Source: Cerrena zonata (taxonomy: Eukaryota; Basidiomycota; Agaricomycetes; Polyporales; Cerrenaceae). Taken from it: a stretch of DNA of 64,000 nucleotides. The notes below the pieces were generated by a model. That model saw only the letters and a program-made list of their open reading frames with translations, had not been told where the DNA came from and ran no database searches. The translations under genes were made by a program, and so were the position numbers. Within the stretch, counting starts at the first letter, position 1; the number at the start of each line of letters is the position of its first letter. Of the stretch, positions 21,700 to 33,334 are shown piece after piece. The DNA lies in assembly GCA_038087015.1 (NCBI GenBank), contig JASBNA010000002.1, forward strand, positions 1,178,001 through 1,242,000, given 5' to 3'.

Positions 21700-23124
21700 A
21701 TGAGACTCGATACTATAGACCCCGCAGACACAGTGGAATTTTGCCCACATCCGAACGCCTCAAACCTTCTCGTTTGCGGCACATATAAATTGGTCGATGC
21801 AAACGCGGGTATAACAGAAGACGATCAGTTGGCTGAAAGAGCACCTCAAAAGAGAATAGGGTCGGTTCTCGCCTTTGAAATACAGGAAAATGACGAACTG
21901 TATGGCTCGTTTGGCGACTACTTGATATCACAGCTAACATCTAGTGAATACAGCTCGCAGATTCAGGAGATCTCTTTGCCCGCTGTCCCCGATATAAAAT
22001 GGTTTGTTTCTCGCTCTAGCATTCTTTCCATCTTATACAAATCTATTAGGTGTCATAGGGCTATCTCTGCGAGCCCTGTGCTCGGAGTTGCCGATTCTGA
22101 AGGAAATATATCACTCCATATTTTCGATCTCGACGAAGTAACTGACTGCGATATATAACGTTCGTTGTCACTGTGCTGATTTGGAATTACCTCAAGAAAC
22201 GATTCTCCACCTTGCAAAGTCTTGCTGTTGCTTCGTCGGATGTTCTTTCTCTATCACTTGATTGGTCCAATCGCAGAAACCCCTCAAGGTAATTTCCAGA
22301 GCTGCCTCGAGAACTTTACTGAACCCCTCTAGTGGGCTGGGATCTCTAGTAGTTTCTTTGTCCAATGGCTCATTATCACATCTACTTCCTGGAGAATCTG
22401 GAATGGTAATCGACAATGTATGGCATGCACATGATTTTGAACCTTGGATCGCTGCGTGGAATTACTGGGACGAAAATATCATATACTCAGGTGCTTTGGC
22501 TTGACTCATCAGGCTGGTCAATCTACTGACGAGTATTCAGGCGGAGATGATCTAAAGATGAAGAGTTGGGATGTGCGGATAGGATTCGGGCAACCAGTAT
22601 TCACAAATAAAAGGTAAAATTACATTTGAGGATGTGGGATGATGGTAATGTTGATCATCGTCTTCAGGTTTGATGCAGGTGTAACCACTATCCAAAGCCA
22701 TCCCTATATCGAACACCTTATGGCAGTAGGAAGGTATGTTATAGCTATTAGAAATCTCCGGATCTGTCACTAATTGTATTGAAGTTACGACAACACTATC
22801 CGGCTGTTTGATGCACGAAAGCCTCTCGTGCCGCTAACTCAACTTGACGTTGGTGGGGGTGCTTGGCGAGTCAAATGGCACCCATCAGAGAAACGCAAGA
22901 ACGATTTATTAGTGGCTTGTATGCACGACGGATGCAAGATTATTCGGTTCGATGTGGAAGGAGAAAATATAGCAGATGGCGGGACAGTAATACAGCGTTT
23001 CGATGAACACAAATCTATGGCCTACGGAGCAGATTGGTCATATGCGGAAGAGGACACAAATAGGAACACTCTAGTCGCTAGTTGTTCGTTCTACGATCAT
23101 GTGCTGTATACATGGCGAGGCTAG
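21700..23124 (+). CDS. DPH7: diphthine methyltransferase DPH7 (WD40, WDR85 family)
   Basis: Seven exons: 21700-22001, 22050-22137, 22197-22288, 22333-22490, 22541-22613, 22668-22733 and 22785-23124, giving 372 residues. WD-repeat hallmarks in order: [87 protein letters not shown], then the DPH7-specific [44 protein letters not shown] and [18 protein letters not shown]7 removes the methyl ester from methylated diphthine on elongation factor 2, the step before final amidation to diphthamide. Phases agree at all six introns (44-60 nt). Its stop lies 61 bp from the stop of the convergent TMEM135-like gene. Confidence 0.92.
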
Positions 23125-23185
23125 AGTCGTTCAATATAAATTATCGCAACGTATCAGAATGCGTGGATATAATCTAAAATATTGT

Positions 23186-25166
23186 TTATTGGGTATTGGG
23201 GAGAGAGACGGGGGACTGGTCGGGTGAACCGGACTCAACGGGTGTCGGTGCAACACTGGTATTTTGGCGTCTGCGTTTCCAGAAGCCAGTGTTAGGGCCT
23301 TTCATGACAAAAGCCAACGTCCATCGGGACAACCCTCGTAAGGCATCTTGACTATGGGTATTCGCGGTGAGTAGAGTGGCCAGCGACAAAACGAATACCA
23401 AGCTAGATCACCATCAAACTTGAATGCATATACATAAAATGAAAGGGTGATGCATGCATACCGTTCAATTGTCCGTACACTTTTGTGACCACTTTTCAGC
23501 CATGACAATGGAATACATGCTCTGACTGCACGAGGCAGTACATACAAAGCCATCTCTCCACGTCGTTTTCCTTCTTCAATCCAAATGGAGCTTCCGCACA
23601 CTAAGCTCCCGAGGAATGCACAGCCATAAGGTCCATCCCAGAAGTCGTGGGAGATACCTGGGAACAAACGTGCCAGGGCGAGTGTTCGCGTCATGCAGAT
23701 TGCTAACCAGATAGAAGAAACAAATGTTGACAGGAAACCTGCACTTCGGAGAATAGATCTGAAGGTGGTGATGAGTTGTGACGTCTGCAACAACTTCCAT
23801 GGTCGTGTCACGAGGATGGGCAAAATGTGGACCTGCAAAAACACATAAACCTTCATCTCCAATGGTGAGATGCATTAAACCCACGGGAACGTATATGGCC
23901 AAGGCTCTTGAAAATGCATCTATTCCTCTCAGGCCAGAGTTGGCAGTACAGTTAGAACTGATACCACCGTGAACTATCTCGCATGGTAAGCCACCTAATC
24001 CATCTCGACTAACCCCAAGTGCTTTCCAAGCATTGGTTGCAGCCGCCCCGCCATAAGCGGGAAGGAGAGAAATATCACCCCATGATTTTGGAAAACCAAG
24101 ATCCTGTGCAAAGGTTGTCACAAGCTCTGGAGGATTTGATATACCCTTGATATACGAGATATCACCAACGCGGAAAGCACGAAGGATGAGGAGGATACGA
24201 GGGTCAACATTTGCTAATGACATGATCCTAAAGACACGGCGTTAGCGTCACAAAAATACCGAAGCAAGTGAAATAGTCTATTCACCATTTGTTATAGGAC
24301 CTCGGCAACCTAAGTTGTAATAGAGTAAGTTCAAAATGTTCAGTCAAATAGACATTATGACATACATTTCTGGTCGGTAGAAGAAACACCACATAATTCT
24401 GTTTTCGACCAATTAGCCCCATGTATGCATAATGAAATACCTGTGCGTAGACTGACCTCGCGCTACTCGCCCAGAAGATGAATGCATCTAGCTTCGTAGT
24501 AATGTCTTGTCTTTTTTTCCGTACGCGTTCCCGTTGATCCCGTCTCACATCTTCGGGTGACGGGAACAATTTGGAGCGTACCAGGCAATCTACCGCTCGA
24601 ACAGCGAAGAGCAGGGTCAAATCAAGGGTAAAAGATGGTTTCGCAGGGGTAGACGTCGTGAGCGCAGTCATGGGAATTGGGGCACGGGGAGGTGCACTCC
24701 TGGATAGGCGTCGCCGGGACTGTAGTAAGCGAATAGCTAGATAGGAAGAGATGATGTTTGAGATGAAACTGCGGTGAACATCGTCTAATGAAGCTAGCCA
24801 AGCTGCGATCTTTTGCCACCATCTCAGTAGCGGAGACTCTGACTCTTTGGACGAGGACTTTTGTTGTGCGTACCGTTCGCTCCATTCATCCCAGAAGAGC
24901 TTCAGCGCCGCACCTCCCCCGACACCGACGGTCATGGATGACGCAAAGCTTGCTAGCCCGAGTTCCCGTTGAAGCACATTCCGTAGAGCTTTGAGCCCTC
25001 CCGAACGTGCCTTAGAGGACGTTAAGAACGGGAGTAAAGCTGGTCCTAGAGAGAGACTCAGTGAAAGCGCGTATGTACGCAACGAAATGTGAACTGGATG
25101 GTCATCGGGTATTGAGTGTAGGTAGTCGGCTAGAACGTGCAACACGTTTGTCGGGGTGTCTGACAT
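23186..25166 (-). CDS. TMEM135-like multi-pass membrane protein
   Basis: Minus-strand gene: exon 1 25166-24457, exon 2 24398-24366 (33 nt), a short exon giving LPRSYNKW, then exons covering IMSLANVDPRILLILRAF, LPCEIVHGGISSNC, and RTLALARLFPGISHDFWDGP, ending at 23186. The product is about 570 residues with several hydrophobic spans, including the N-terminal SLSLSLGPALLPFL, Gly-rich LGLASFASSMTVGVGGGAAL, and LGSLVCGSSIWIEEGKRRGE. The cysteine-containing LPCEI...C motif and the Gly-rich Tim17-like stretches are those of fungal TMEM135 homologues, which sit in peroxisomal, mitochondrial or lipid-droplet membranes and influence lipid balance. The donor GCG AG|GTCAGT at 24456 was chosen over a later GT because it gives SARIMWCFFYRPEM in frame. 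Function here is by homology only. Confidence 0.82.
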
Positions 25167-25449
25167 TGGGCTCGACGCTCCCTTGGACCCCTTCGTAAAC
25201 GTCGAGGTGAAGGAGGAGGGAAAACTATGTTAATACGGGGTGACGAAGGACTAAGGGTATAATATATCGTTGTACATACTCAAGAGAACCTGCGGCTTGA
25301 GCGCCTGAACGTCAAGACTGATACAATCACATGCGTCATCAAGGTTCTGCGTTTAAATTTGGCAAGTCTCGTATTAAATGGTTGGGTAAATGTTAAAAAA
25401 AGAAAGCAGTAGATAACACATGTCAATCCAAACACCGAAGGCGACCCAA

Positions 25450-26810
25450 TCATGTTAGTAGGTCTGGTATACTGTCCGAATAACTCCAAAATTCTAGGTT
25501 GTCACGAATAATATCCTCATCCAACTTGGACAAGATCCCAGTGCGCTTTAGCATTGTCAAAAAACGAATTCGAGATTCTGGAAACACAAACGTCGTAATA
25601 AGCTCAGAGATCTAAAATAACATTCCATGTCAGAAGAAATCCACCGAGAACAGGAAATCCACTCACATGATTGCCCTTTGTCAAAACATGCACAACATGG
25701 GAAGGGTCAACGGCCTCTGCACCCTGAGGGTTGGCCTGGTGTGCTATAACATGTGAAGGTAATGGGCCAGAGTCTTGCGACCACTGTTTCTGTGGTCGAG
25801 AAAGTTCGACTCCATCAATCGATGGATCCTGCACGCCAAGCCACTGCGACCATAACTCCAGTTTTCTGGTATCGCGTCCGAGGCACCGCATAACAGAGCT
25901 ACATCTTGTCCAGTCGTCGTCGTCACCACGCCAGACATCGTCATAGTCAATAGTATCGTCGTCTTTGAGTGCTATATCCACAACAGACGGCGGTCGAGTT
26001 GCGCCAGTTTCTGTGTGGCCGGCGTCGGGAAGTATACTAGGAATCCGGCTTTCCTCTGTTTCCTTCTCTACCTTCGTTCGGGCAGGACGCATCATAAGAC
26101 GCACCCATCTTCTTCGACGTACCCAACCACCGGAATTGAGAACTCCTACTTCCGCACGCCATTTCTTCCCTCGGAAGAACCAATTGTACTCGAATCCGTC
26201 GTATTGTGTTTGGCCATCACCACGCATGTCGACCATCCAGCTTCGGGACACCCAGTGCCAAGTACCATCAGGTAGAGGGTAGTCCGTGAGCGACACGGTG
26301 GGTTGTCCACGTCGTGGAGATTTTGACGCAGTGGGAATAGTGAATGCAGGTGGGTCCATGGGTAATAAGGATTGGTCCGAGTAGTAAGGAGTTGAGAAGA
26401 TGGTTATCCTGACGCACGCTGCTGTTAACTCAACGCTTGGAGGAATAACATGGGAGAAGAATAGCCTACCCTCGTTGGTTCTCATACATGAGGGCCCACC
26501 GATATACATCCTGGTCATAATCTTCCTCGAGTACTGGTGGATCCAATGTATGATCATCAATTTCCAGTAAATGCGGTCCTTCTTGGTTCTCATCAATACT
26601 AGTGCATGCTGGGAATGATGTTGTACTAGCGGATGCAGAAGAGGTTGTCTTTAGTGTCTTATCTCGCCTCCTCTTCCTGAGATGAGCAAATGAGAAGAAC
26701 GGTTGTTTCTGTACCAAACGTAGGCGAGCCTCTGTTACGGCGGAAGGATCGTCGGTGGTCATGCATTCTCGTGGTGGGGGAAGTTCAGATGGGCCAGCAT
26801 CGTTGGACAT
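25450..26810 (-). CDS. DysF/peroxin-domain protein (Pex23/TECPR1/Spo73-type)
   Basis: Three exons: 26810-26470, 26408-25667 and 25611-25450, giving 414 residues. After a polar N-terminus comes a DysFN-type unit: YRWALMYENQRGITIFSTPY with LLPMDPPAFT, then WHWVSRSWMVDMRGDGQTQY, DGFEYNWFFRGKKW, and the DysFC-like GGWVRRRRWVRLMMRP. The WxW...W and VRRRRWVR motifs are the core of dysferlin/peroxin domains, found in peroxisome-size regulators, TECPR1 and sporulation Spo73. A long acidic linker (DDDTIDYDDVWRGDDDDW) and a helical tail (ELITTFVFPESRIRFLTMLK) follow. No transmembrane segment is seen, unlike Pex23/30, so it fits the soluble Spo73-like class better. Start at 26810 is the first in-frame ATG. 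It is divergent from HscB over 176 bp. Confidence 0.85.
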
Positions 26811-26986
26811 AGCAGGTATTAGTGTGTTAAGTAGCAAATAGCATGTGTACAGTTAAGAGCACTAGTGCTGTTAGAGTAGCAACAAAACAATCAGAATTCT
26901 GAGACAGCCGCAACGGGCATTTCTCGGATGACGTCAGAGCGTTCTTTACAGCTTGGACTTGTCCATCATCTACTCGTTGCACAAAT
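26811..26986. promoter_or_regulatory. short divergent promoter between DysF gene and HscB
   Basis: Only 176 bases between outward-facing start codons, so core promoters of both genes must share it. A TGACGTCA element, a CRE/ATF-type palindrome, lies at 26929-26936 and could be a bZIP site. Confidence 0.5.
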
Positions 26987-27874
26987 ATGTTACGCTCGAC
27001 TCCAGCAAGGTTTGCATGCTTCAGAATTGCGCACGTACACTCCCGCTCTTTGGTCTTGGGGTCACTATCAGGTAGACTTCACAGTTGGCCACAATCACCG
27101 ACACCATCTTCTATTCGCGTTCTTAGGCGTGAACTTCATTCCGACTTTCCTTCAAGTACCCAAAGACAGTGCCCTGCTTGCTCAGCGCCCTTGCCAACCC
27201 CATTACCTATCTGTCCAAAATGCAAACATATAGAACCTATCTCCCCCGATATGGGCTATCACGAAATGTTCGGATTCAATTACGAACCTAATCCCTTCGA
27301 TATAGACACGGTGACCTTAAGGCACCGCTTCCGAAAAGCCATTACCGTCGCACACCCTGATAGATGGGCCGGTAGAGACGAGGTATGTATAAATTACCAA
27401 GTACGAACTACTCATGTCGTCTTTTGCCTTCTAAGTAGGGTAAAGAACAACTTATTCAAACACTCTCAACATCCTTGAACAATGCCAATCGTACTCTGGC
27501 TGATCCCCTCCAGCGTGCACAGTACATCCTGACTCGGCAAGGTGTACCTGCACAGGGGGAGGACACCTTGGAGGACCCGGAGCTTCTTATGGAGGTTATG
27601 GAACTTAGAGAAGAAATCGAGAATGCGGAGTCACAAGAGGATGTCGACAGGGTTAAGGAAGAAAACAGTAGTGGGTCAGATTTTCTTTTTCTCTGTTCTA
27701 TGCTGATTATGATCACGTATCGAAGACAAAATGGAGACCTTGGTACAAGATATCTCCGGTCTTGTTGGAGCAAAAGATTGGCCTGCAGTCAAGATTGCTA
27801 CGACCAGATTGAAATACCTGCGAGGGATCGAAGATGCTGCTAAGGCATGGCCTAATTCACATTTTGATCATTAG
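26987..27874 (+). CDS. mitochondrial Fe-S co-chaperone HscB/Jac1
   Basis: Three exons: 26987-27382, 27439-27670 and 27726-27874, giving 258 residues. N-terminal residues 1-50 are Arg/Ser-rich and lack acidic residues, a mitochondrial presequence. A zinc-binding pair follows (QCPACSAPLPTPLPICPKC), as in animal HSCB but absent from yeast Jac1. Then the J domain, MGYHEMFGFNYEPNPFDIDT with AITVAHPDRWAGR carrying the HPD motif, and the C-terminal three-helix Isu-binding domain (LADPLQRAQYILTRQGV, LEDPELLMEVMELREEIENA). HscB delivers Isu/IscU to the Hsp70 in iron-sulfur cluster assembly. The second donor could be 3 nt earlier, changing one residue. Two open frames overlap at the 5' end; this one is chosen because only it joins the J domain. 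Confidence 0.92.
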
Positions 27875-28361
27875 AATACGAACCACATGTCGTGACTATA
27901 AAGCGATATACTCTGCACTCTTTCTGTAATGAAATTACCAAGCTCATTTCTCAGCTGTCCACTTTTCATGGTGAAGGACGCTTGATCCTACTCGTGGACC
28001 TGACTGTTAATGTCATAAGTGAACGTAGAAACGATGCCCAGCAAGAACATGACTTTTGGTCTGTGTACGCTTCATCAGACTGAATATAGCAGTGTCATTG
28101 AAAATACTATGCCTGACGTAAAAGGCGCCAGCCAAATATTCTGTCTCGAAAGGGTGTTACAGTTTGCTTTAGCTCTGTGAGCTGGACAAACCTTGGTCAT
28201 TCACTTCACGATCAAATCCTCGTCGCGGTTCTCATCTTATCTCAAGAAGTAACCAAGAGACGAGCCGTGTGGTGTTAGGCGTGCGTACTGTACTTCTGAC
28301 CTAGCTGTTCTGTTTAGGAAACGTATACCTCGATAGTTGCAGGCTGCGGTCTTGTACCTCT
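27875..28361. other. intergenic region between HscB and DHX9-like helicase
   Basis: About 490 bases between tandem plus-strand genes, holding the HscB 3' UTR and the helicase promoter. A 63-codon open frame at 27892 has no family resemblance. Nothing else seen. Confidence 0.45.
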
Positions 28362-31300
28362 ATGCACTTTGCTTGTATCTTACGACACAGGCGTCGCCTC
28401 CTCATGACATTGGAGCCCCACAGGTCTTCCCGATTCGCATCCTCCTCCCTCAAACGCTCTTACACAAACGACGCTCCCACTCAAGACATCCGTCATCCCG
28501 CTTCATCCTCTTCAGCACCATCTACCTCTTCTCCGTCTTCTTCTACTCTTGCCAGATCTACTCTGTACTCTGATAGCGGAAGCCGTCGTCCTTCAAAACT
28601 ACCCAGATTCGAAACCCCGTATTCCTCGCAAGCTTCGTCTTCAAGAAACATGTCCTACTCATCACACAAGCCTTCCCACCCTTCGCCATTGCGCGGAGGT
28701 AAAGGACCAGGCTTTTCAAAACGTGGATCTTTCAAGGCTAATTCGAAGACCTCAAAAAACAAAAATCAAAGAAATGTTAATCTTCCAGCCCTTGATGGCG
28801 AAATTCACGACTCTGCACATGTGGCGGGACTGTTCTCTGGAGAAACTCTTAAAGAGGAATGGAGAAGCAATCCGAAGTCGCCCATCGCCAACTACTGTCT
28901 CAATATATTGGAAAAGCAACCGAAGTATGAGTTGGCTCAATACGTCACACAAGATGGTAAACCCATCTGGAGGTATGTGTCTTAGACCGTCTCATCGTAC
29001 AGTTTATGATAATCATAATTACTCGATGGTTGATTGTAGATGTACCCTTACCATTCCGGATGATGATGGCGACGTTGTCGTTTACGGGGATGATCCTGGA
29101 AAAAGGGATGCGGAATTATTGGCGGCAACTCATGCACTGTATGTTTTGCAATCTACCGGCGCGGTTCGTACAGTTACATTCATACTATCTCTTATAAAAA
29201 TCTAACATCGTACAACAGTTCTCAAAAACTAAGAAAGTGAAGGCCGAGATTCAACCCGAGGTCACTTTGTCCGAAGGTAGCGTCGTGGACTTCGATCGTG
29301 CACGTCAATTTATGGATTACTATTGTCGCCGCTTCCACTTCGGTAAACCTGAGGTGGCTTACGAAAACAAGACTGTTCGAGGGGGTACTAAATGGGATGC
29401 AGTGATGACGGTCGGTGGACGAAAGATCGGTATTGGATCAGGGTCCACCAAGAAGCTGGCGATGATGAACTGCTATGTCGATGTCACACAGTATCTCGAG
29501 AGCTGCGACAAGGATCTGTGGAAACGCTTCGTTCAGGATGCTAGAACTGGCAAAGATCTTGGCTTAGCTCGGTCATTTCTCTTCCAGATAAGCGACATGG
29601 TCGGGGAACGGGTGCAAGACGTCTGCAGTGACATCCGTGCTAGTACGATGTACCGTAAACGACCCAGCCAAGGTTCCACGTTGACAGGAACCGAAGCCTC
29701 CGTGAACTTGGTCCAGGTTCAGCCCTCAGCAGCTCCTCTCTATGTGGCACCATCCAAACGAGAAGCCGACAGCGCCAGTCTAATGCAGAAATCGTTGGAA
29801 CTTCAAGAGCGACATCAGGCGTATCTCGACAACCCTGACATGAAGCGGATGCGTGACACCCGCGCGGCATTGCCTGTCTACACCAAGGCCAAAGAGCTGC
29901 TCGAGCATATCGACAAGAACGATGTTACTATATGCATGGCGACTACTGGTTCGGGAAAGACTACCCAAATTCCACAGCTGATTTTGGATCAATGGATAGA
30001 GAGGGGCGAGGGTGCAAAATGCAATATTGTTTGTACTCAACCCCGTCGACTTGCCGCTATCAGTGTCGCTGGCCGTGTCGCTTCTGAACGAGGTGAGGCT
30101 GTTGGCAAAGGTTCCATTGGGTACCAAGTGCGTTTCGAGGCGCAGCTTCCCGAGAAAGACGGGTCGGTCACGTTCTGTACGACTGGTATTTTCCTCAAAC
30201 GTTTGCACTCCGCTCTCCAGGAAGGCTCTGGGAATCAGAACCTTGACGATGTTACACATCTCATCGTCGATGAAGTTCACGAACGAGATGTTGATACAGA
30301 TCTGCTTCTCGTCGTTCTCAAGAGGTTGCTCGCCGACCGCAAGGCGAAGAACAAATCCTTGAAGATCATTCTTATGAGCGCCACCATCGACCCAACCCTC
30401 TTCCAGAAATACTTCCCTGACGACAGTGGTAATCCTGCGAGCGTTATTGAGATCCCCGGTCGCTCTTTCCCAGTCGAGAAAAAGTTCCTTGATGACTTCA
30501 TTCCTCAACTCATATCTGGAGACAATAGGAGCAGGAGCGACTGGGTCTTCCGAGACGACTCTGTGCTGAAATACATGATCAAAGAGATAGGACCGCATGT
30601 CCTTCCTCCGTCAATCCTTGCTGCGTCGAAGTGGAAGAACCCTGAGGATATCAGAGACGATGACCTTGATCTGCCATATCCTCTAATTGCTCGCACCATC
30701 GCGCACGTACTAAGCAGTTCATCCGATGGACACGTCCTTGTCTTCTTGCCCGGCTGGGAGGATATTGTTAAGGTGCAAAAGCTCTTACTCGATGGTGGTC
30801 CTCTAGGAGTTCCGTTCAACGACTCGTCGAAATATAGCTTACATCTCCTTCACTCCTCCATTCCCGTAGCAGAGCAGCAGGTCATCTTCGAGCCTCCACC
30901 TCCCGGCATACGTAGGATCATTCTTTCCACGAATATTGCAGAGACATCCGTAACTATTCCTGACGTGGTTTACGTCGTTGATACGGGCAAGATCAAGGAG
31001 AACCGCTTTGATCCCGAACGTCATATCTCCTCATTGGTCTCCGCGTGGGTCGGTACATCGAACCTCAACCAGCGAGCAGGTCGTGCAGGTCGCCATCGAC
31101 CAGGAGAATATTTCGGTATCCTCGGTCGTCGCCGTGCAGAAGAACTCCATCCTTACCAGACAGTGGAAATGAAGCGTGTCGATTTGACCAACGTTGTTAT
31201 GCATGTTAAGGCACTTGATTTCCCTGGCATGTCAGTTGAAGAAGTCCTTGCCGCGCTCATCGAGCCTCCCGCACCGGAGCGAGTGGAAGCCGCAATGCAA

Positions 31301-32707
31301 TCTCTCAAGATGGTTGGTGCACTGGATGAACAGAAGAACCTTACGTCCCTAGGTCGGGTACTTCTTCAGTTACCTGTGGAAGTTCAGATGGGCAAGATGG
31401 TTCTATTCGGAAGCTTCTTCCGTTGCTTAGATTCTGCTCTTACACTTGCTGCAATCCTCACCAACCGAGATCCTTTCCTCGCACCAATGCACCTGAAGCA
31501 GAGAGCTGCAGAAGCGAAGAACTCATTCACTTCGGATGACTTCCGCTCTGACGCTCTTGCTACTTTGAAGGCCTACAATAGGTGGTGGGAGATGCAGGGT
31601 AACGGCGAGTACCAGTCTGCCAATCGGTTCTGCATGGATAACTTCCTCTCGAAACCAACTCTCCTGATGATCCAAAAGATCAAAGGTCACCTCCTGCAAT
31701 CACTCTATGACATTGGTGTTATCGACGTTTCCGCTGGTGGAACAGCAGCGAAGTGGCTTCCAAGACGCAAGCAAGATGCTGTGGTCCCCAAGGAACTTAA
31801 CGTCAATGGCGACTGTATGCCCTTGCTGGCCGCCATGATCACCATTGCTTCTCAACCAAAGTTTGCTATTCGATCTACCGAGAAGGCATATCGCACTTCT
31901 CAGGATAAGGTAAGATGTTTTGGTATTGATATGTCTACGTGCCGCTGATCAACGAATGTCTAGAATGTTTTTGTCCATCCTTCAAGTGTGAATAACCGCA
32001 GGCGAGAAATGGCAGGTACTGGCGCTGACTCACCAAGTGCTGAAACTGCCTCTGAGAAGCAAATCATTGCGTACGCCGAGAAGCGACAGAATGTTTCTGT
32101 CGTTGGTTCTTCTGCCCAGAAGTACCTTGTTACCACCACTCGTCTGGACCCCCTAACCTATATGCTTTTCGGCGCACATCACATTGAAGTCACTCAACGT
32201 GGACTTATTTGTGATGAGTGGCTACCTGTCATCGGTCGTGGTGATTCGTTGGACGATATCGAGCGTCTCAAGGCCCTCATGGAGTCATGCATGCTTCGTG
32301 TATTTGAAGGTCTCACTCAAGGAAGGGCTAAACGTCGCATTACCGCTGGCCCAGTGGCCCCTCGTGAAGAGAAGGAAGAGGAAGCAGAAGATGAAGACGA
32401 CGAAAACCGTGTCAAGAGTTACGCTCTCTCCCATATCGAGATTCGAGAGCTGGATCAGATGACACAACAAATTACTCGAATTCTAACCGATTACAATTCA
32501 TGGCGAGTCGCCAACCAGAGCAGACATAATTCTCGACCTGCAACACCCATGGATTCCCCTGTTTTCCCCATGTCAAGACTCCCATCATTTGGAGGAACTT
32601 CTGGTGGCAGCAGGTCCGGATATTCGACTCCTAGTGGTTACAGTTACGGGAACGCATTCATTTCGAGACCTGGTACACCAAGTTCATTGTCAAGACGATG
32701 GGGTTAA
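28362..32707 (+). CDS. DHX9-like DEAH-box RNA helicase with two dsRNA-binding domains
   Basis: Four exons: 28362-28972, 29040-29163, 29219-31909 and 31964-32707, giving 1389 residues. Layout: Ser/Pro/Arg-rich N-terminus (1-130); a dsRBD-like domain around 150-240 (SPIANYCLNILEKQPKYELA); a second dsRBD-like region around 260-340 ending in GSGSTKKLAMMNCYVD; helicase core with motif I TTGSGKTTQIPQL, Ia CTQPRRLAAISVA, II LIVDEVHERD, III MSATIDPTLF, V STNIAETSVTIPD and VI QRAGRAGRHRPGEYFG; helicase-associated winged-helix/ratchet; OB fold (NVFVHPSSVNN, LFGAHHIEV). The Ser/Gly tail is disordered. The family unwinds RNA and RNA:DNA structures in transcription, splicing or translation. An alternative start, 14 codons later at 28404, is possible. 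It keeps a clean frame through 2.7 kb in one exon. Confidence 0.93.
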
Positions 32708-33005
32708 AACATACACACCACTACTTTCTAGTATATGATATGTCGTTTAATTGTTTCTTTTCTTTAGCATTCACCACTCGCATTTCTTCTAACACTACGC
32801 TCTGGATTCGCTGTGTCATGATATATAATGCAACTTTTTGTTGCAGCGTTTTCGCTCCAAGTGAATAATTATTCAATAGACAGATTACAAACATTTTCAT
32901 CGTGTTGTCCGATCAATGACTGGAATCCTGTCCTGGGCGATGGGTAGTAGATGTGTTCATAAATTAGGCTGAGGTACCTGATTGGCGTAATTCCATCCTC
33001 TTTCG
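32708..33005. other. intergenic region upstream of tRNA-His
   Basis: 298 bases holding the helicase 3' UTR. No gene seen. Confidence 0.45.
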
Positions 33006-33088
33006 GTCCTTGTCGATTAGTGGTTAGATCATCACGTTGTGGTTATCGCAAATCCGTGAAGACGGAGGCTCGAATCCTCCCTGGGACA
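33006..33088 (+). tRNA. tRNA-His (anticodon GTG) with 11-nt intron
   Basis: Cloverleaf read by hand. Acceptor 33006-33012 pairs with 33081-33087; D arm 33015-33030 (GATT/GATC); anticodon stem TCACG 33032-33036 with CGTGA 33055-33059; anticodon GTG 33039-33041 followed by G37; intron 33043-33053 one base 3' of position 37, the canonical eukaryotic place; variable AGAC; T arm GGAGG/CCTCC with loop CTCGAAT; discriminator A 33088. Oddities: position 6/67 is a T-T mismatch, 5-68 a G-T wobble, and T54 is C. The base before G1 is G (33005), although G-1 of tRNA-His is normally added after transcription. A T5 run follows 3 bases downstream. Confidence 0.88.
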
Positions 33089-33091
33089 CTA

Positions 33092-33096
33092 TTTTT
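33092..33096 (+). terminator. RNA polymerase III terminator of tRNA-His
   Basis: TTTTT begins 3 bases after the discriminator base of the tRNA, the usual Pol III stop. Confidence 0.75.
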
Positions 33097-33334
33097 GCCC
33101 TTCTTGTCATAAAGTGGCAAGCGGGAGCACGGACCGGGCATTGCCGCACATAATCGAGATGACAAGTACTTCCGACCTGGAATAAGCACAAACTCTCAGA
33201 CTCGGAGGTCTACCACTAGTAGTACAGTGCTTCTACACATCCGCTCTTTGGATCATCTTGTGCTTTGGATTTCTCGCTCCGACTATCCCACTTTCTAGCT
33301 GTTGGCATCACCATTCACTTGGTTGTAGGCCAAG

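Noticed and set aside
29780..30598. 272-codon minus-strand open frame inside the helicase
   Set aside because: Antisense shadow of a conserved helicase core; arises from codon bias of the real gene.
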